Assembly (NCBI GenBank): GCA_937926265.1
Contig: CALAZS010000120.1
Coordinates: 1 to 41,385, forward strand
Reading direction: 5' to 3'
From: an uncultured Gammaproteobacteria bacterium
GTDB lineage: Bacteria > Pseudomonadota > Gammaproteobacteria > Chromatiales > Chromatiaceae
DNA: 41,385 nucleotides
Position numbers and translations under genes: made by a program. The notes beneath the pieces are model-generated. The model worked only from the letters and a program-made list of their open reading frames with translations, searched no databases and was not told the DNA's origin. Below, in pieces: positions 26,001 through 35,000 of the stretch. The first letter of the stretch is position 1; each line of letters opens with the position of its first letter.

Positions 26001-26739
26001 TGACAGCGAAAACGCCAGGAACCTGTTAAGTGTTGCTGATTACCTGGTGCGTAAATCAGTCTGGTCGATAGGTGGTGACGGCTGGGCTTACGACATTGGC
26101 TTTGGTGGTCTTGATCATGTCATGGCTTCTGGACGTAACGTTAACCTGCTGGTACTGGATACCGAGGTTTACTCAAACACCGGCGGGCAAATGTCCAAGT
26201 CGACACCAACTGGTGCCGTAGCCAAGTTTGCAGCAGGCGGTAAGGCAGTGACCAAGAAAGACCTGAGCATGATCGCGATGGCATACGAGCATGTTTATGT
26301 CGCGCATGTTGCTTTCGGTGCCAAGGATGTTCACACCATCCGGGCGTTTCTGGAAGCCGAATCCTATGACGGGCCTTCCATTATCATTGCTTACAGCCCT
26401 TGTATCGCGCACGGTTTTGATATGCGTGAAAACCTGGATCAACAGGACCTTGCGGTCAAGGCCGGTCACTGGAACCTGTTCCGCTATGATCCACGCAAAC
26501 TCGACAAAGGTGAAAACCCGCTGTCACTGGATTCAAAACGGCCTTCAGTCGCTTATGGTGAATTCACCCGCAGGGAAACGCGTTTCAGCATGTTGAAACG
26601 CAGCCACCCCGAGGCAGCCGAAGCTTTCTATAAAAAAGCCCAGCAGGAAGTGGAAGCCCGCTGGCAACATTACGCACAACTGGCCGAACTCGATTACAGT
26701 GTCGAGGATGAAGCACAATCCGAGCAGGAGAAACAATAA
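23098..26739 (+). CDS. nifJ: Pyruvate:ferredoxin (flavodoxin) oxidoreductase, single-chain NifJ type
   Basis: This 1213-residue enzyme cleaves pyruvate with CoA to acetyl-CoA, CO2 and reduced ferredoxin or flavodoxin. The pyruvate-binding domain has YPITPASPMGE near residue 30 and SIFGDHQDVMSCR near 130. The ferredoxin-like domain has two 4Fe-4S motifs: C699/C702/C705/C709 and C756/C759/C762/C766. The proximal cluster ligands are C830, C833, C858 and C1102. The TPP site is GDGWAYDIGFGG near 990. It is slightly longer than the usual 1170-1190 residues, partly from an extra loop with a short internal repeat near residue 925. A GAGGGGACGG sequence precedes the ATG. It is oxygen-sensitive in most organisms, implying anaerobic or microaerobic use, and is coupled by TAATG to the next gene. 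Confidence 0.97.
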   Translation: MSSSDMVTIDGNEAAAYVAHQINEVIAIYPITPASPMGEISDDRSARHMPNIWGVVPDVIEMQSEGGAAGAVHGALQSGALTTTFTASQGLLLMIPNMYKIAGELTPTVIHVAARSLAAQGLSIFGDHQDVMSCRQTGFAMLASNSVQEVMDMTLISQAASLKGRIPFLHFFDGFRTSHEVSKIEKLSVEQLKQMMDESLIQQHRQRAMTPDRPVLRGTSQNPDVYFQGRETVNTFYNDMPEVVQEVMDQFAEISGRQYQLFDYYGAIDARRVIILMGSGAETVHETVDHLISRDQKVGVLKVRLYRPFSASHFLKALPSSVKHIAVLDRTKEPGSDGEPLYKDVISALAKDQQSKNRIFEEMPRVLAGRFGLSSKEFTPGMVKAVFDELVNEEAKTEFTIGIHDDVTNLSLDWQTDFRSDASRNNIHCLFYGLGSDGTVSANKNSIKIIGEQPGQYAQGYFVYDSKKAGAVTVSHLRFGPEPIRSAYLIEDSEAKFVACHQPVFVEKYDMLDKAAEGATFLLNTSASPEEVWDTLPQTMQKQILDKHLDFWVIDAYRVAQESGMGRRINTVMQTCFFAISGVLPKEQAIASIKEAVEKTYGRKGRKIVQRNFAAIDATLEQLHQVAERGEVNGFERPPTVPESSSDFVKQVTATLIEGKGDSLPVSLIPADGTWPVGTAAVEKRKIALEIPVWDENLCIHCGKCPFVCPHTAIRSKIFHVDELEAIPDNFKHVQVKGKEFGEGWHISYQVAPEDCTGCGLCVEVCPARDKSNVSHKALNMEPIEPYLEEEKVNWDYFLTLPEYDRTKLNFTTMKHAMTAQPLFEFSGACSGCGETPYIKLATQLFGDRMIIGNATGCSSIYGGNLPTTPYTTDDNGRGPAWSNSLFEDNAEFSLGMRLAIDHQTEYAKKLLEKLDANGDQIDGGLVDANLIDGSLVDRLLTNDQQDESAIFAQREDVAALKKQLGSIDSENARNLLSVADYLVRKSVWSIGGDGWAYDIGFGGLDHVMASGRNVNLLVLDTEVYSNTGGQMSKSTPTGAVAKFAAGGKAVTKKDLSMIAMAYEHVYVAHVAFGAKDVHTIRAFLEAESYDGPSIIIAYSPCIAHGFDMRENLDQQDLAVKAGHWNLFRYDPRKLDKGENPLSLDSKRPSVAYGEFTRRETRFSMLKRSHPEAAEAFYKKAQQEVEARWQHYAQLAELDYSVEDEAQSEQEKQ
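25861..25920 (+). repeat. 30-base imperfect tandem duplication inside nifJ
   Basis: Two adjacent 30-base units, starting ATTGATGGAGGCCTGGTTGA at 25861 and ATTGATGGAAGCCTGGTTGA at 25891, encode IDGGLVDANL and IDGSLVDRLL. They lie in a surface linker between the proximal-cluster and TPP regions and keep the reading frame. The duplication lengthens a poorly conserved loop and is probably neutral. Confidence 0.8.
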
Positions 26740-27725
26740 TGGACCTGACAACCAAATACATGGGCCTGACGTTAAAAAACCCTGTTGTCCCTTCAGCTTC
26801 ACCGTTATCGAAAGACCTCGACAGTGCCCGTCGTCTTGAAGATGCCGGGGCTTCTGCACTGGTGATGTATTCATTGTTCGAAGAGGAAATTGAAGACGAT
26901 GAAGACATGTACGACCGCTCGCTTAACCAGGATATAGGTCATGGTGAAGCCAGCAGTTACCTGCCAATTGACGACTGCGAAGATTCACATCTGGATTTAT
27001 ATTTAACCCAGTTGGCTGCACTCAAGGATTCACTGGATATTCCTGTCATAGCCAGTCTTAATGGCAACAGCATGGGGGGCTGGCTGGAACATGCGATGCA
27101 GATTGAACAGATGGGTGCCGATGGCCTGGAGCTTAATGTTTACCATGTACCGGCAGACATCATGGAATCAGGTGAATCTGTTGAACAGCGTTATATAGAT
27201 CTGCTTACTGAACTGCGTAAAAAAATCCGCATCCCTATCGCCATGAAACTCTCCAGCCAGTTCAGTTCACCCGGTAACATGGTCAAGCGTCTTGATGAAG
27301 CAGGTGCCGATGCTGTGGTGTTGTTTAACCGTTTCTATCAGCCTGATATTGATCTTAATACCCTATATGTTGGGCATACCCTAAACCTGTCGCGTTCAGA
27401 AGAATCATTGCTGGCGATGCGCTGGATTGCCATTTTGTATAAGAAAGTTTACTGCTCTCTCGGTGCTACAGGCGGTATTCATACTGCTGAAGATGCGATG
27501 AAAATGCTGCTGGCCGGTGCTGATGTCACTCATATGACGGCGGCTTTATTGAAAAATGGTGCAGAGCATATCAGTAAGGTCTTAAACGATATGCAGGAAT
27601 GGATGGAATTCAATGAGTATGAATCAGTCGAACAGCTTAAAGGCAGCGTCAGCCAGAAACACTCGGTGCAGCCAATAGCCTTTGAACGCGCAAACTACAT
27701 CAGTCTCTTGCAGAACTATAAATAA
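26739..27725 (+). CDS. Dihydroorotate dehydrogenase-like flavoprotein paired with NifJ
   Basis: This 328-residue TIM-barrel protein is related to class 1 dihydroorotate dehydrogenase. It includes YMGLTLKNPVVPSASPL, ASLNGNSMGGW, GADGLELNVYHVP, AMKLSSQFSS and the FMN phosphate-binding end GATGGIHTAEDA...LAGADVTHMTAALL. It lacks the short motif set of true PyrD around the catalytic residue and belongs to the dihydroorotate dehydrogenase-like group often found next to nifJ. Its ATG shares a base with the nifJ stop codon, so the two are translated together. It has no iron-sulfur motif. Its reaction is unknown; a redox role alongside NifJ is a reasonable guess from conserved pairing. Confidence 0.85.
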   Translation: MDLTTKYMGLTLKNPVVPSASPLSKDLDSARRLEDAGASALVMYSLFEEEIEDDEDMYDRSLNQDIGHGEASSYLPIDDCEDSHLDLYLTQLAALKDSLDIPVIASLNGNSMGGWLEHAMQIEQMGADGLELNVYHVPADIMESGESVEQRYIDLLTELRKKIRIPIAMKLSSQFSSPGNMVKRLDEAGADAVVLFNRFYQPDIDLNTLYVGHTLNLSRSEESLLAMRWIAILYKKVYCSLGATGGIHTAEDAMKMLLAGADVTHMTAALLKNGAEHISKVLNDMQEWMEFNEYESVEQLKGSVSQKHSVQPIAFERANYISLLQNYK

Positions 27726-27814
27726 CAGGACTAAAGAATTCTCATGAGATACCGCTAAAAATATAGTAGTGAGCTGATCTTTGATGCTTTATCCATGAAA
27801 CTGGGTGACCTTAA

Positions 27815-28942
27815 TTGGACCAAAAACGAAAAAGTATTCTTATTGTTGATGATGAGCCGGTGAACCTGCGGGTTCTGGTCGAATTACTGCAGTCAAAATA
27901 TAAAGTACTGGCTGCCAGGTCAGGTCAGAATGCACTGGATGTGCTGGTTAAAAACGACACGCCGGATCTGGTCCTTCTGGATGTCATGATGCCGGGAATG
28001 GACGGTTACAGCTTTTTACAGCAATTGCGCGCCAACCCGCTTTACCGTGAAATTCCCGTTATCTTTGTTACCGCACTGCAGGATGAGGTTGATGAAAAAT
28101 ATGGTTTTGAACTGGGTGCCAATGACTACATTACCAAGCCAATTCGTCCGGCCATTGTGTTGGCAAGGGTTGAGGCTCATCTGGAATTGAAATCTGCCCG
28201 GGACAGGTTGCAAAAACATAACCTGGAACTCGAGTCTGAAGTTAAAAAACGCATGCATGAAAATATCCTGATTCAGGATGTCACCCTTAATGCGCTGGCT
28301 GAATTGGCCGAAACGAGGGATTCAGACACGGGACACCATATTGTCAGGACGCAAAGTTACGTTGAAGCGCTGGTACAGCATATGGCTGTGCATTCAAGCT
28401 ATGCCAGCGATTTTTCAGAAGCCCTGCAGTCTCATATTATCAAGGCCGCACCGTTACATGATATTGGAAAAGTCGGTATTCCTGATGCCATTTTATTAAA
28501 GCCGGAAAAGCTTACCGAGCATGAATACGAAACCATGAAGGAACATACCCGTATTGGTGGTCAAACCATCAATAATGCGATTTCCAAGGCATTGGGTTAT
28601 TACAAGGAAATTGACCAGGAAATCAGTAGTAATTCACTCGACTTTTTGCACACCGCCAGGGACATAGCACTTTATCACCATGAACGCTGGGATGGCGCCG
28701 GTTACCCTGATCGGCTGTCGGCAGAGGCAATACCCTTGTCAGCGCGCATGATGGCTGTCGCTGATGTTTATGATGCGATGACAACCAAAAGAGTTTACAA
28801 GCCGGCTATCAGGCATGAAGAGGTTGCCGACTATATTAAATTCAACAGTGGTAAACACTTTGACCCGGAAGTGGTTGAGGCTTTTGAGGCAACCCAGGAC
28901 AGCTTCAGGCGTGTCCGCAAATTATATGCTGACACAGAATAG
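27815..28942 (+). CDS. Response regulator with intact HD-GYP cyclic-di-GMP phosphodiesterase domain (RpfG-like)
   Basis: This 375-residue protein has a receiver domain (residues 7 to about 125, with phospho-acceptor D56 in LLDVMMPG, T near 86 and K in ITKPIRP). A short coiled linker leads to the HD-GYP domain (about 150-360). Catalytic residues are present: GHHIVRT, H215-D216 (HDIGKVGIPD) and H288-H289-E290 with WDGAGYP. It should hydrolyse cyclic-di-GMP to pGpG or GMP when phosphorylated. The only workable start is TTG at 27815, because an in-frame stop lies directly upstream; GGGTGA precedes it. No kinase precedes it; the possible partner kinases lie in the operon downstream. Confidence 0.93.
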   Translation: MDQKRKSILIVDDEPVNLRVLVELLQSKYKVLAARSGQNALDVLVKNDTPDLVLLDVMMPGMDGYSFLQQLRANPLYREIPVIFVTALQDEVDEKYGFELGANDYITKPIRPAIVLARVEAHLELKSARDRLQKHNLELESEVKKRMHENILIQDVTLNALAELAETRDSDTGHHIVRTQSYVEALVQHMAVHSSYASDFSEALQSHIIKAAPLHDIGKVGIPDAILLKPEKLTEHEYETMKEHTRIGGQTINNAISKALGYYKEIDQEISSNSLDFLHTARDIALYHHERWDGAGYPDRLSAEAIPLSARMMAVADVYDAMTTKRVYKPAIRHEEVADYIKFNSGKHFDPEVVEAFEATQDSFRRVRKLYADTE

Positions 28943-28990
28943 GGAATTTTCTTCCCTAAAAGCCTGCTGCAGCATAAATCGATCAAAAAC

Positions 28991-29031
28991 TTAATCGAGA
29001 TCAAAGAGTTACTTCAATAGCTCGCTATACT
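28991..29031 (+). promoter_or_regulatory. Candidate FNR/ANR-type site with class II promoter
   Basis: TTAAT-CGAG-ATCAA (28991-29004) matches the FNR/ANR consensus TTGAT-N4-ATCAA at nine of ten positions. A TATACT -10 hexamer lies at 29026-29031, predicting a start near 29038. This puts the site centre (28997.5) about 40.5-41.5 bases upstream, the classic spacing for class II activation. No good -35 hexamer is present, which fits an activator-dependent promoter. It would drive the signalling operon starting at 29100. The rest of the 157-base gap has a short hairpin (AGGGAA/TTCCCT, 28941-28957) just after the previous stop. Confidence 0.55.
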
Positions 29032-29099
29032 GGTTAAAGGTAGGGTCGTGATTTTGCGATCGTGACTCATTTTTTTCTATATTGCAAAGGAGATGTGAC

Positions 29100-30086
29100 A
29101 TGAAAACACGATGTTTTGTTCGACTGACGTCCTTTGTGCTTTTTGTCTTGTTGTTAATTCTGCCATTTGCATCATTGTCAGCAGAAACAATCAAGGTAGG
29201 CAATACAAATACCCTGTTGACGTCATTAATTTTTATCGCTAAAGAGCGGGGTTATTTCAGTGATGAAGGGATTGATGTCGAAATAGTCCCTTTGAAAACC
29301 GGCGGGGACGGCTTACAGGGGATCAATAGCGGTGAGCTTCAATTATATAATGCATCTGATGTAACCTTTGTTAAGCATTATCATCAAAATGACAAACTCC
29401 GGATTGTCAGTACACTCGGGCAATGGGGAAATGAAACAAGGTTAATCGCCCGCTCAGACTCAAATATAAAAACCGCAAAAGACCTTAAGGGAAAAAGTGT
29501 GGCTGTTCACAAAGGCCTGGCTTTTCACTGGTTTCTTGATTTGCTGTTGCGGCGTCATGGCCTGCTTGAAACTGACCTGGATGTCCAGTTTATGCACCTG
29601 GCGGCCCAGCCATCGGCTTTAGCTGATGGCACTGTCGATGCTTTTGTTAGTCGCGAGCCATTCCTGAGTAAAGCCAGTGAATTATTAAACGGACAGGTTG
29701 AAGTAATTGAAGCACCTAACCTGATGATGAAGCGCTTCGTCTTGATAACCGATGATAAATTTCTGAAAGATAATTTTGATGATGTGGTCAAAATAATGAA
29801 AGCACTTTACCGGGCTGAACAATTTATCCTGGAAGAAAAAGAAGCGGCTACGGCGCTCATGGTGAAAATTTATAAAAAGAAACATGATGATATTGGCCAG
29901 CATTTAAAGGAAATTCGTTTAAAAATAAATCTCGATAATCATTTGTTGTATACGCTTGAAAAGGTCACCAAATGGTGGGGTAAGATTGAGGGCTACGAAA
30001 AACCCAGGGATATAAATTTTCTCAATGTCATCGTTTCTGGTCCGCTTAAGCAGGCTAAACCAGAAGGTGTTTTACTCTATCGATAG
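29100..30086 (+). CDS. NMT1/SsuA-like periplasmic substrate-binding protein, orphan
   Basis: This 328-residue protein has a cleavable signal peptide (1 to about 28, ending ASLSA). The bilobal type II binding-protein fold of the NMT1/THI5/SsuA group is shown by IFIAKERGYFSDEGIDVEIV, GGDGLQGINSGELQLYNASD, DLKGKSVAVHKG and VDAFVSREPF. I chose ATG 29100 because AAGGAG lies seven bases upstream; the in-frame TTG at 29082 would place that site inside the gene. Relatives normally serve ABC importers of thiamine precursors, sulfonates or nitrate. Here no permease or ATPase gene is present, and the stop lies three bases before a membrane histidine kinase. A sensory role, presenting a ligand to that kinase, is therefore inferred. 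The ligand is unknown. Confidence 0.88.
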   Translation: MKTRCFVRLTSFVLFVLLLILPFASLSAETIKVGNTNTLLTSLIFIAKERGYFSDEGIDVEIVPLKTGGDGLQGINSGELQLYNASDVTFVKHYHQNDKLRIVSTLGQWGNETRLIARSDSNIKTAKDLKGKSVAVHKGLAFHWFLDLLLRRHGLLETDLDVQFMHLAAQPSALADGTVDAFVSREPFLSKASELLNGQVEVIEAPNLMMKRFVLITDDKFLKDNFDDVVKIMKALYRAEQFILEEKEAATALMVKIYKKKHDDIGQHLKEIRLKINLDNHLLYTLEKVTKWWGKIEGYEKPRDINFLNVIVSGPLKQAKPEGVLLYR

Positions 30087-30089
30087 AAA

Positions 30090-31562
30090 ATGAAGATACG
30101 TGATCAACTTCGGCTCGTTGCACTGTCTCCGCTACTTGTAGCGACCATACTTGCTATAACGCTTTATGTCGGCGGCAGCAGTATTGAACAACAGCGGCAA
30201 ACTGCAATTATGGCAGATCACGTTGGTGAAAGCCTCGAGCAGTTTGAGTTTGCATCAATAGATTACTTTATTAACCGCTCATCGCGTGCTTTAAGCCAGG
30301 CCCGGGAACATTCACAGCATGTTGTGCAAAACCTCGAAGAAGTCAAACTGTATTTTGATGATCTCAGGTCCACGGAAATACTGGAAGAAATAGGTTTACG
30401 TTTTGCACAGGCAGACTGGGTGTTAAGTGAATTTATAGGTATGCAAGACATTGAGATGAATCAGGTCCAGCGCGACTATATGCTTGAATTATCCCATAGG
30501 TTTAATACCGAGATGAGCAGCATTAAGCCGTTGATAAGAGATATACATGGCAATGCCCATCTTCAAATCAGTGAGACCACCAAGAATGTAGTGATTGTAG
30601 TTATTTCTGTGATGGTACTGGTGGTGATCTTGGTATTGATTGCTCTTTCACCGATATTTTACCGGATAGACTCCTCAATGAAACTGCTTACCCAGGCAAC
30701 AAAAAATATTGCCCGCGAAGGTGAGCTTAATCGTTCCATTGAAATAAAAGGCAAAGATGAATTTGCGCAACTCGCAATCGATTTCAACCTGATGTCTTAC
30801 AAACTGTCACGCGCCGAGCAATCCAGGAAAAAGCATCTTGATGAGCTCGAAATGGCGGTCAAGGACCTTGAGTCATTCAGTTATTCAGTTTCACATGATT
30901 TGCGATCACCTTTACGTGCCATTGATGGCTTTATAGCAATTCTTAAAGAAGATTATGGTAAGTCGCTGGATGAAGAAGGTTTACGTTTGTTTGGTATTGT
31001 TCAGGAAAATGCCAACAAGATGGGGGAACTGATAGACGATATCCTGGCTTTTTCGCGTGCAGGTCGTTTCGAGCTGCAAAAAGCCAAGGTTAATATGAAG
31101 CAACTGGTTACAGAGGTATGGGATGATATCCAGCTGGAAAATCCTGAAGCTGAAATACAAATGCAAATTGATGATATCCCGGATATTAATGCTGACGTAA
31201 TCGCCATAAGGCAGGTTTTGCATAACCTGTTGTCCAATGCAGTAAAGTTTACCCGGAAAACAGAAAAACCGAAAATCCAGGTGGGCTCGGAAAAACTGGA
31301 AGGTTCAATACGGTATTTCGTAAAGGATAACGGGGCTGGCTTTAATAAAGAATACAAAGACAAGCTTTTTGTCATGTTTCAGCGCCTGCATGGTATGGAT
31401 GAATTCGAGGGTACAGGTGTGGGTCTTGCAATCGTAAAGCGTTTTATTCAAAAACATAATGGATCGGTAGATGCTGATGCAATTGTTGATAAAGGCGCTA
31501 CATTTAATTTTATATTGCCGGTTGAACCAGTCAGTTCTGGTAAGGAGCGTGGTAATGATTAA
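30090..31562 (+). CDS. Transmembrane sensor histidine kinase
   Basis: This 490-residue kinase has TM1 at about residues 8-28, a periplasmic helical domain of about 135 residues, TM2 at 167-190, HAMP to about 245, and a HisKA domain with phospho-acceptor H269 in SVSHDLRSPLRAIDGF. The HATPase domain has an N box (HNLLSNAVKF), G1 (DNGAGF) and G2 (GTGVGLAIV). The PLRAIDGF and FQRLHGMDEFEG features belong to the bacteriophytochrome-like kinase group that usually pairs with small Rcp1-type receivers, and exactly such a receiver is the next gene, overlapping by eight bases. The periplasmic domain is not a recognised ligand fold and may instead contact the binding protein encoded just upstream. Confidence 0.93.
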   Translation: MKIRDQLRLVALSPLLVATILAITLYVGGSSIEQQRQTAIMADHVGESLEQFEFASIDYFINRSSRALSQAREHSQHVVQNLEEVKLYFDDLRSTEILEEIGLRFAQADWVLSEFIGMQDIEMNQVQRDYMLELSHRFNTEMSSIKPLIRDIHGNAHLQISETTKNVVIVVISVMVLVVILVLIALSPIFYRIDSSMKLLTQATKNIAREGELNRSIEIKGKDEFAQLAIDFNLMSYKLSRAEQSRKKHLDELEMAVKDLESFSYSVSHDLRSPLRAIDGFIAILKEDYGKSLDEEGLRLFGIVQENANKMGELIDDILAFSRAGRFELQKAKVNMKQLVTEVWDDIQLENPEAEIQMQIDDIPDINADVIAIRQVLHNLLSNAVKFTRKTEKPKIQVGSEKLEGSIRYFVKDNGAGFNKEYKDKLFVMFQRLHGMDEFEGTGVGLAIVKRFIQKHNGSVDADAIVDKGATFNFILPVEPVSSGKERGND

Positions 31563-32010
31563 TACAAATAAAATTGTTGATATTCTGCTGGTTGAAGATA
31601 ACCCGACTGATGCTGAACTGGAGATGCGTGCGCTGAAAAAAGCGCGGTTGGCCAATAACATTGAATGGGTCAAAGATGGCGAAGCGGCTTTGGATTACCT
31701 GTTCCGTCATGGTGAATATTCTGCCGACGATGAATACCAGCATCCGAGGCTGGTTTTACTGGATCTGCGCCTGCCTAAACTGGATGGTATTGATGTGCTT
31801 AAAGCGATCAGGGGACATGAAGCTACCCGGGAGATCCCCGTAGTTATTTTGACTTCATCCAAGGAAGAGCGGGATGTCGTGGCTGCTTACGATCTTGGCG
31901 TTAACAGCTATGTCAGTAAACCCATTGCATTTGATGAGTTTACAGAAACAGTCGCCAACCTGGGTATGTATTGGCTTTTGATTAACCAGCCTCCTCCTCA
32001 AGATGACTGA
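31555..32010 (+). CDS. Single-domain response regulator (Rcp1-like)
   Basis: This 151-residue stand-alone receiver has acidic pocket E14-D15 (LLVEDNPTD), phospho-acceptor D70 (LLDLRLPKLDG), T100 (VVILTSS) and K122 (VSKPIAFDEF). The insert DYLFRHGEY and the C-terminal extension MYWLLIN are typical of the Rcp1 subfamily that serves phytochrome-like kinases. ATG 31555 is preferred because TAAGGAG lies seven bases upstream. An in-frame upstream extension to 31471 would lie within the kinase coding region and is not needed. It overlaps both neighbours by eight bases, indicating coupled translation. Having no output domain, it probably acts as a phosphorelay intermediate or by protein contact. Confidence 0.93.
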   Translation: MINTNKIVDILLVEDNPTDAELEMRALKKARLANNIEWVKDGEAALDYLFRHGEYSADDEYQHPRLVLLDLRLPKLDGIDVLKAIRGHEATREIPVVILTSSKEERDVVAAYDLGVNSYVSKPIAFDEFTETVANLGMYWLLINQPPPQDD

Positions 32011-35000
32011 CCACAAGCTTCGAATACTGCATGTAGAAGATAGCAGCACAGACGCTGAGTTAATTCGGCGCTTTCTGCTAAAGCAGGACTTTGATTTTGA
32101 AATTTTCCTGGTTGAAACGCTCGAGGACTTTAATTACGCCCTGTCAGATTTTAAACCCGATATTGTATTGTCAGATTACAAGTTGCCGGGAGCCAATGGT
32201 GAGGAATTTCTGCGTGATCTAAGAGCACTTGATAAAAATCTGCCTTTTGTGTTTGTCACCGGTGCCATTGGTGAAGACACGGTGTCTGAGCTTCTTCATA
32301 AAGGCGCAGATGATTATGTGCTAAAGGATCGTTTGCTCAGACTGCCCGTGGCAATACGCGGTGCTTTACGTGAAGCAGAAAAACACCGTGATTTAATTGC
32401 TGCGGAAAAAGCCCTTGAGCAAAGTGAAGCGCGTTATAAATCCCTGGTTGAATCAACCAGTGACTTTATCTGGGAGGTTGATGCGAATGGCCTGTATCAA
32501 TATGTGAGCCCGCAAACCCTTGGGCTTTATGGATGTGAAGAACATGAAGTTATCGGTAAATCACCTTTTGATTTCATGGGTGAAGCCGAAGCCAGGCGTG
32601 TGGGTGATCTTTTTGTAAAGATAGTCGCCGAAAAGCAGCCTTTTTATTTATTGCAAAGTGTTATTGAAAATAAAAAAGGCGAATCAGTGGTGCTTGAAAC
32701 CAGCGGTCATCCTTTTTTTGATGACGACGGTAATCTGTTAGGTTACCGGGGTATTGGTCGTGATATTACGGACAGGATCAAATCAGACATTGAGCTTCGT
32801 AATAGTGAAAAACGCTATCGCCTGTTAACCGAAAGTAGCCTGGATGGAATTTGGGACTGGAATATTGAAACCGGTCAGATCTATTTTTCTCCAAAATGGA
32901 AAAAGCAGCTGGGCTATGAGGATGAAGAACTTGTCAACGCTTATGAAACATGGGAATCAAACCTTCATCCTGAAGATAAGCCTGGAGTGGTTGAGCGCTT
33001 AAAAGCATTTATTAAAAACCCGAAACCTTTGTGGCATGAAGAATTCAGGATGCAACATAAAGATGGCTCTTATCGTTGGATTATGGCCCGGGCGACATCG
33101 GTTATTTCCAGTGATGGGAAATTATCCAGGCTGTTTGGTGTGCATATTGATATTGATGACTATAAAAATGCTGCCAGAGAATCAAATGAACGTGTCAAGG
33201 AACTGGCCTGTCTTTACAATATTCAAAAGGACTTGGAAGAGTTTCGGGATGAAAATTTCATTATGCAGCGCGTGGTGGAATACCTGGTTCCCGCAATGCA
33301 ATATCCTGAAAATACCATCGCCACATTAACTTTGAAGAATAAAACCTTTCGAGCAGGAAAGGACACCGATTCTTTCGCAGAAGATCTTAATGCGGATTTG
33401 ATCATCAATGGCGAAAAGATTGGCATGGTTTCGGTTCGCAATCATGAGCCAAAAGGTTTCCTGGAGCCTGATGAACCACAACTGGTCAAGAATGTTGCCC
33501 GGGTGTTAAGCAGGTGGCTTGAAAAAGAAAAAGCTTTCGATCATTTAAGAATGTATGAGCGCGTCGTATCCAATACCAAGGACTTGATGTCGTTTGTGAG
33601 TAAGGATTATCGCTACCTGCTGGTTAATCAGCGCTATGCTGAAATGCATAACAAACCAATTGATCAAATACAGGGTCGACTGGTATCCGAGATAATGGGT
33701 GATGAGGTGTTTGCCTCAACCATAAAACCTCAGCTGGATAAATGCTTTAACGACAAAAATCATATCTCGTACCAGGAATCGTTCGAAATGGGTGGTGATG
33801 AATATACCCTGCACGTTGAATATGACCCGTTGATTGAAAATGACGAGGTCAAGGGGGCAGTTGTCAGTGTCCGTGACATAACTGAACTGGACAAAGCACG
33901 CAAGGCAATTGAATTAGAGGCGCGCCGTTCGAAAGCATTACTTGATTTACCGCTATTGTCAGAAAAATTTGGTGAAAATGAATTTTTACAAAAAGCACAG
34001 GAAATTGCTGAAAGTCTCACTCAAAGCAAAATTTCATTCATTCATTTTGTCAATTATGAAGAAACAGAGATCGAATTGGTCACCTGGTCAAAGCGAACAC
34101 TGGAAGAATACTGTCAGGCTGCGTATGACAAACATTACCCTGTAAAGCAGGCTGGTATCTGGGCTGATGCTATTCGCCAGAAAGAACCGGTTGTTTTCAA
34201 TGATTATGAAAAATTCCCCAATAAACATGGTTTGCCGGAAGGGCATGCCCGCTTGAAACGTATGATATCAGTGCCGGTTGTCGAGCAGGGAAAAGTGGTG
34301 ATGGTTGCCGGTGTTGGCAACAAGGAACATGAATATGTTGCTGAAGATGTAGAGACCGTTCAGTTAATTTGTAATGAAATCTGGAGAATAGTACAACGTC
34401 AAAGATACCGTGTGGAACTTGAAAGCAGCGTACAGAAAAGAACAGCCGAACTGGCCGATGCAATGCGGCGTATGCAGCTTGCTGCCGAGGCAACATCAAT
34501 TGGTATCTGGGAATATGATGTGGCCACTGAAGAGTTGGTTTGGGATCACTGGATGTACAGGATTTTTGAATTTCCGCCAGACAGGTTTCACGGCAACCTA
34601 CATGACCTGGAAAGTTGCTTGCATCCAGATGACAGGGAATATGCAATTAAGCAGATTACAAATTCAATTAAGCAGGTAGTGCCGCTGGATATGGCCTTTA
34701 GAATCATCACGCCAGCCGGCCACCTGCGTTATATTCAAACCAAAGCAATCGTAAGAAAAGATCAAGATGGCGCCCCGGTCAAGGTGGTTGGTACCAGTCT
34801 TGATGTTTCTGCACAGTATGAGCTCAATGAAAACCTGAAAATGGCAGTCAAGGTTGCCGAATCAGCCAACCGCGAAAAAAGTGCTTTTCTGGCTAACATG
34901 AGTCATGAAATTCGCACTCCCCTGAATGCTATCCTGGGAATGACCTACCTGCTGATGCAGGACAGTTCTATCAATACCAAGGCTTTGGCCCAGATTAAAA

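Noticed and set aside
29100..30086. Assigning this binding protein to a thiamine or sulfonate importer by name
   Set aside because: No ABC permease or ATPase gene is adjacent and the family has many ligands, so a specific substrate cannot be supported.
31471..31554. Upstream extension of the single-domain response regulator
   Set aside because: The extra 28 codons lie inside the kinase gene, begin without a ribosome binding site, and are not part of the receiver fold; ATG 31555 has TAAGGAG.
34197..34646. 149-codon open frame on the minus strand
   Set aside because: It is antisense to the PAS/GAF part of the hybrid kinase and has no start signal or domain.
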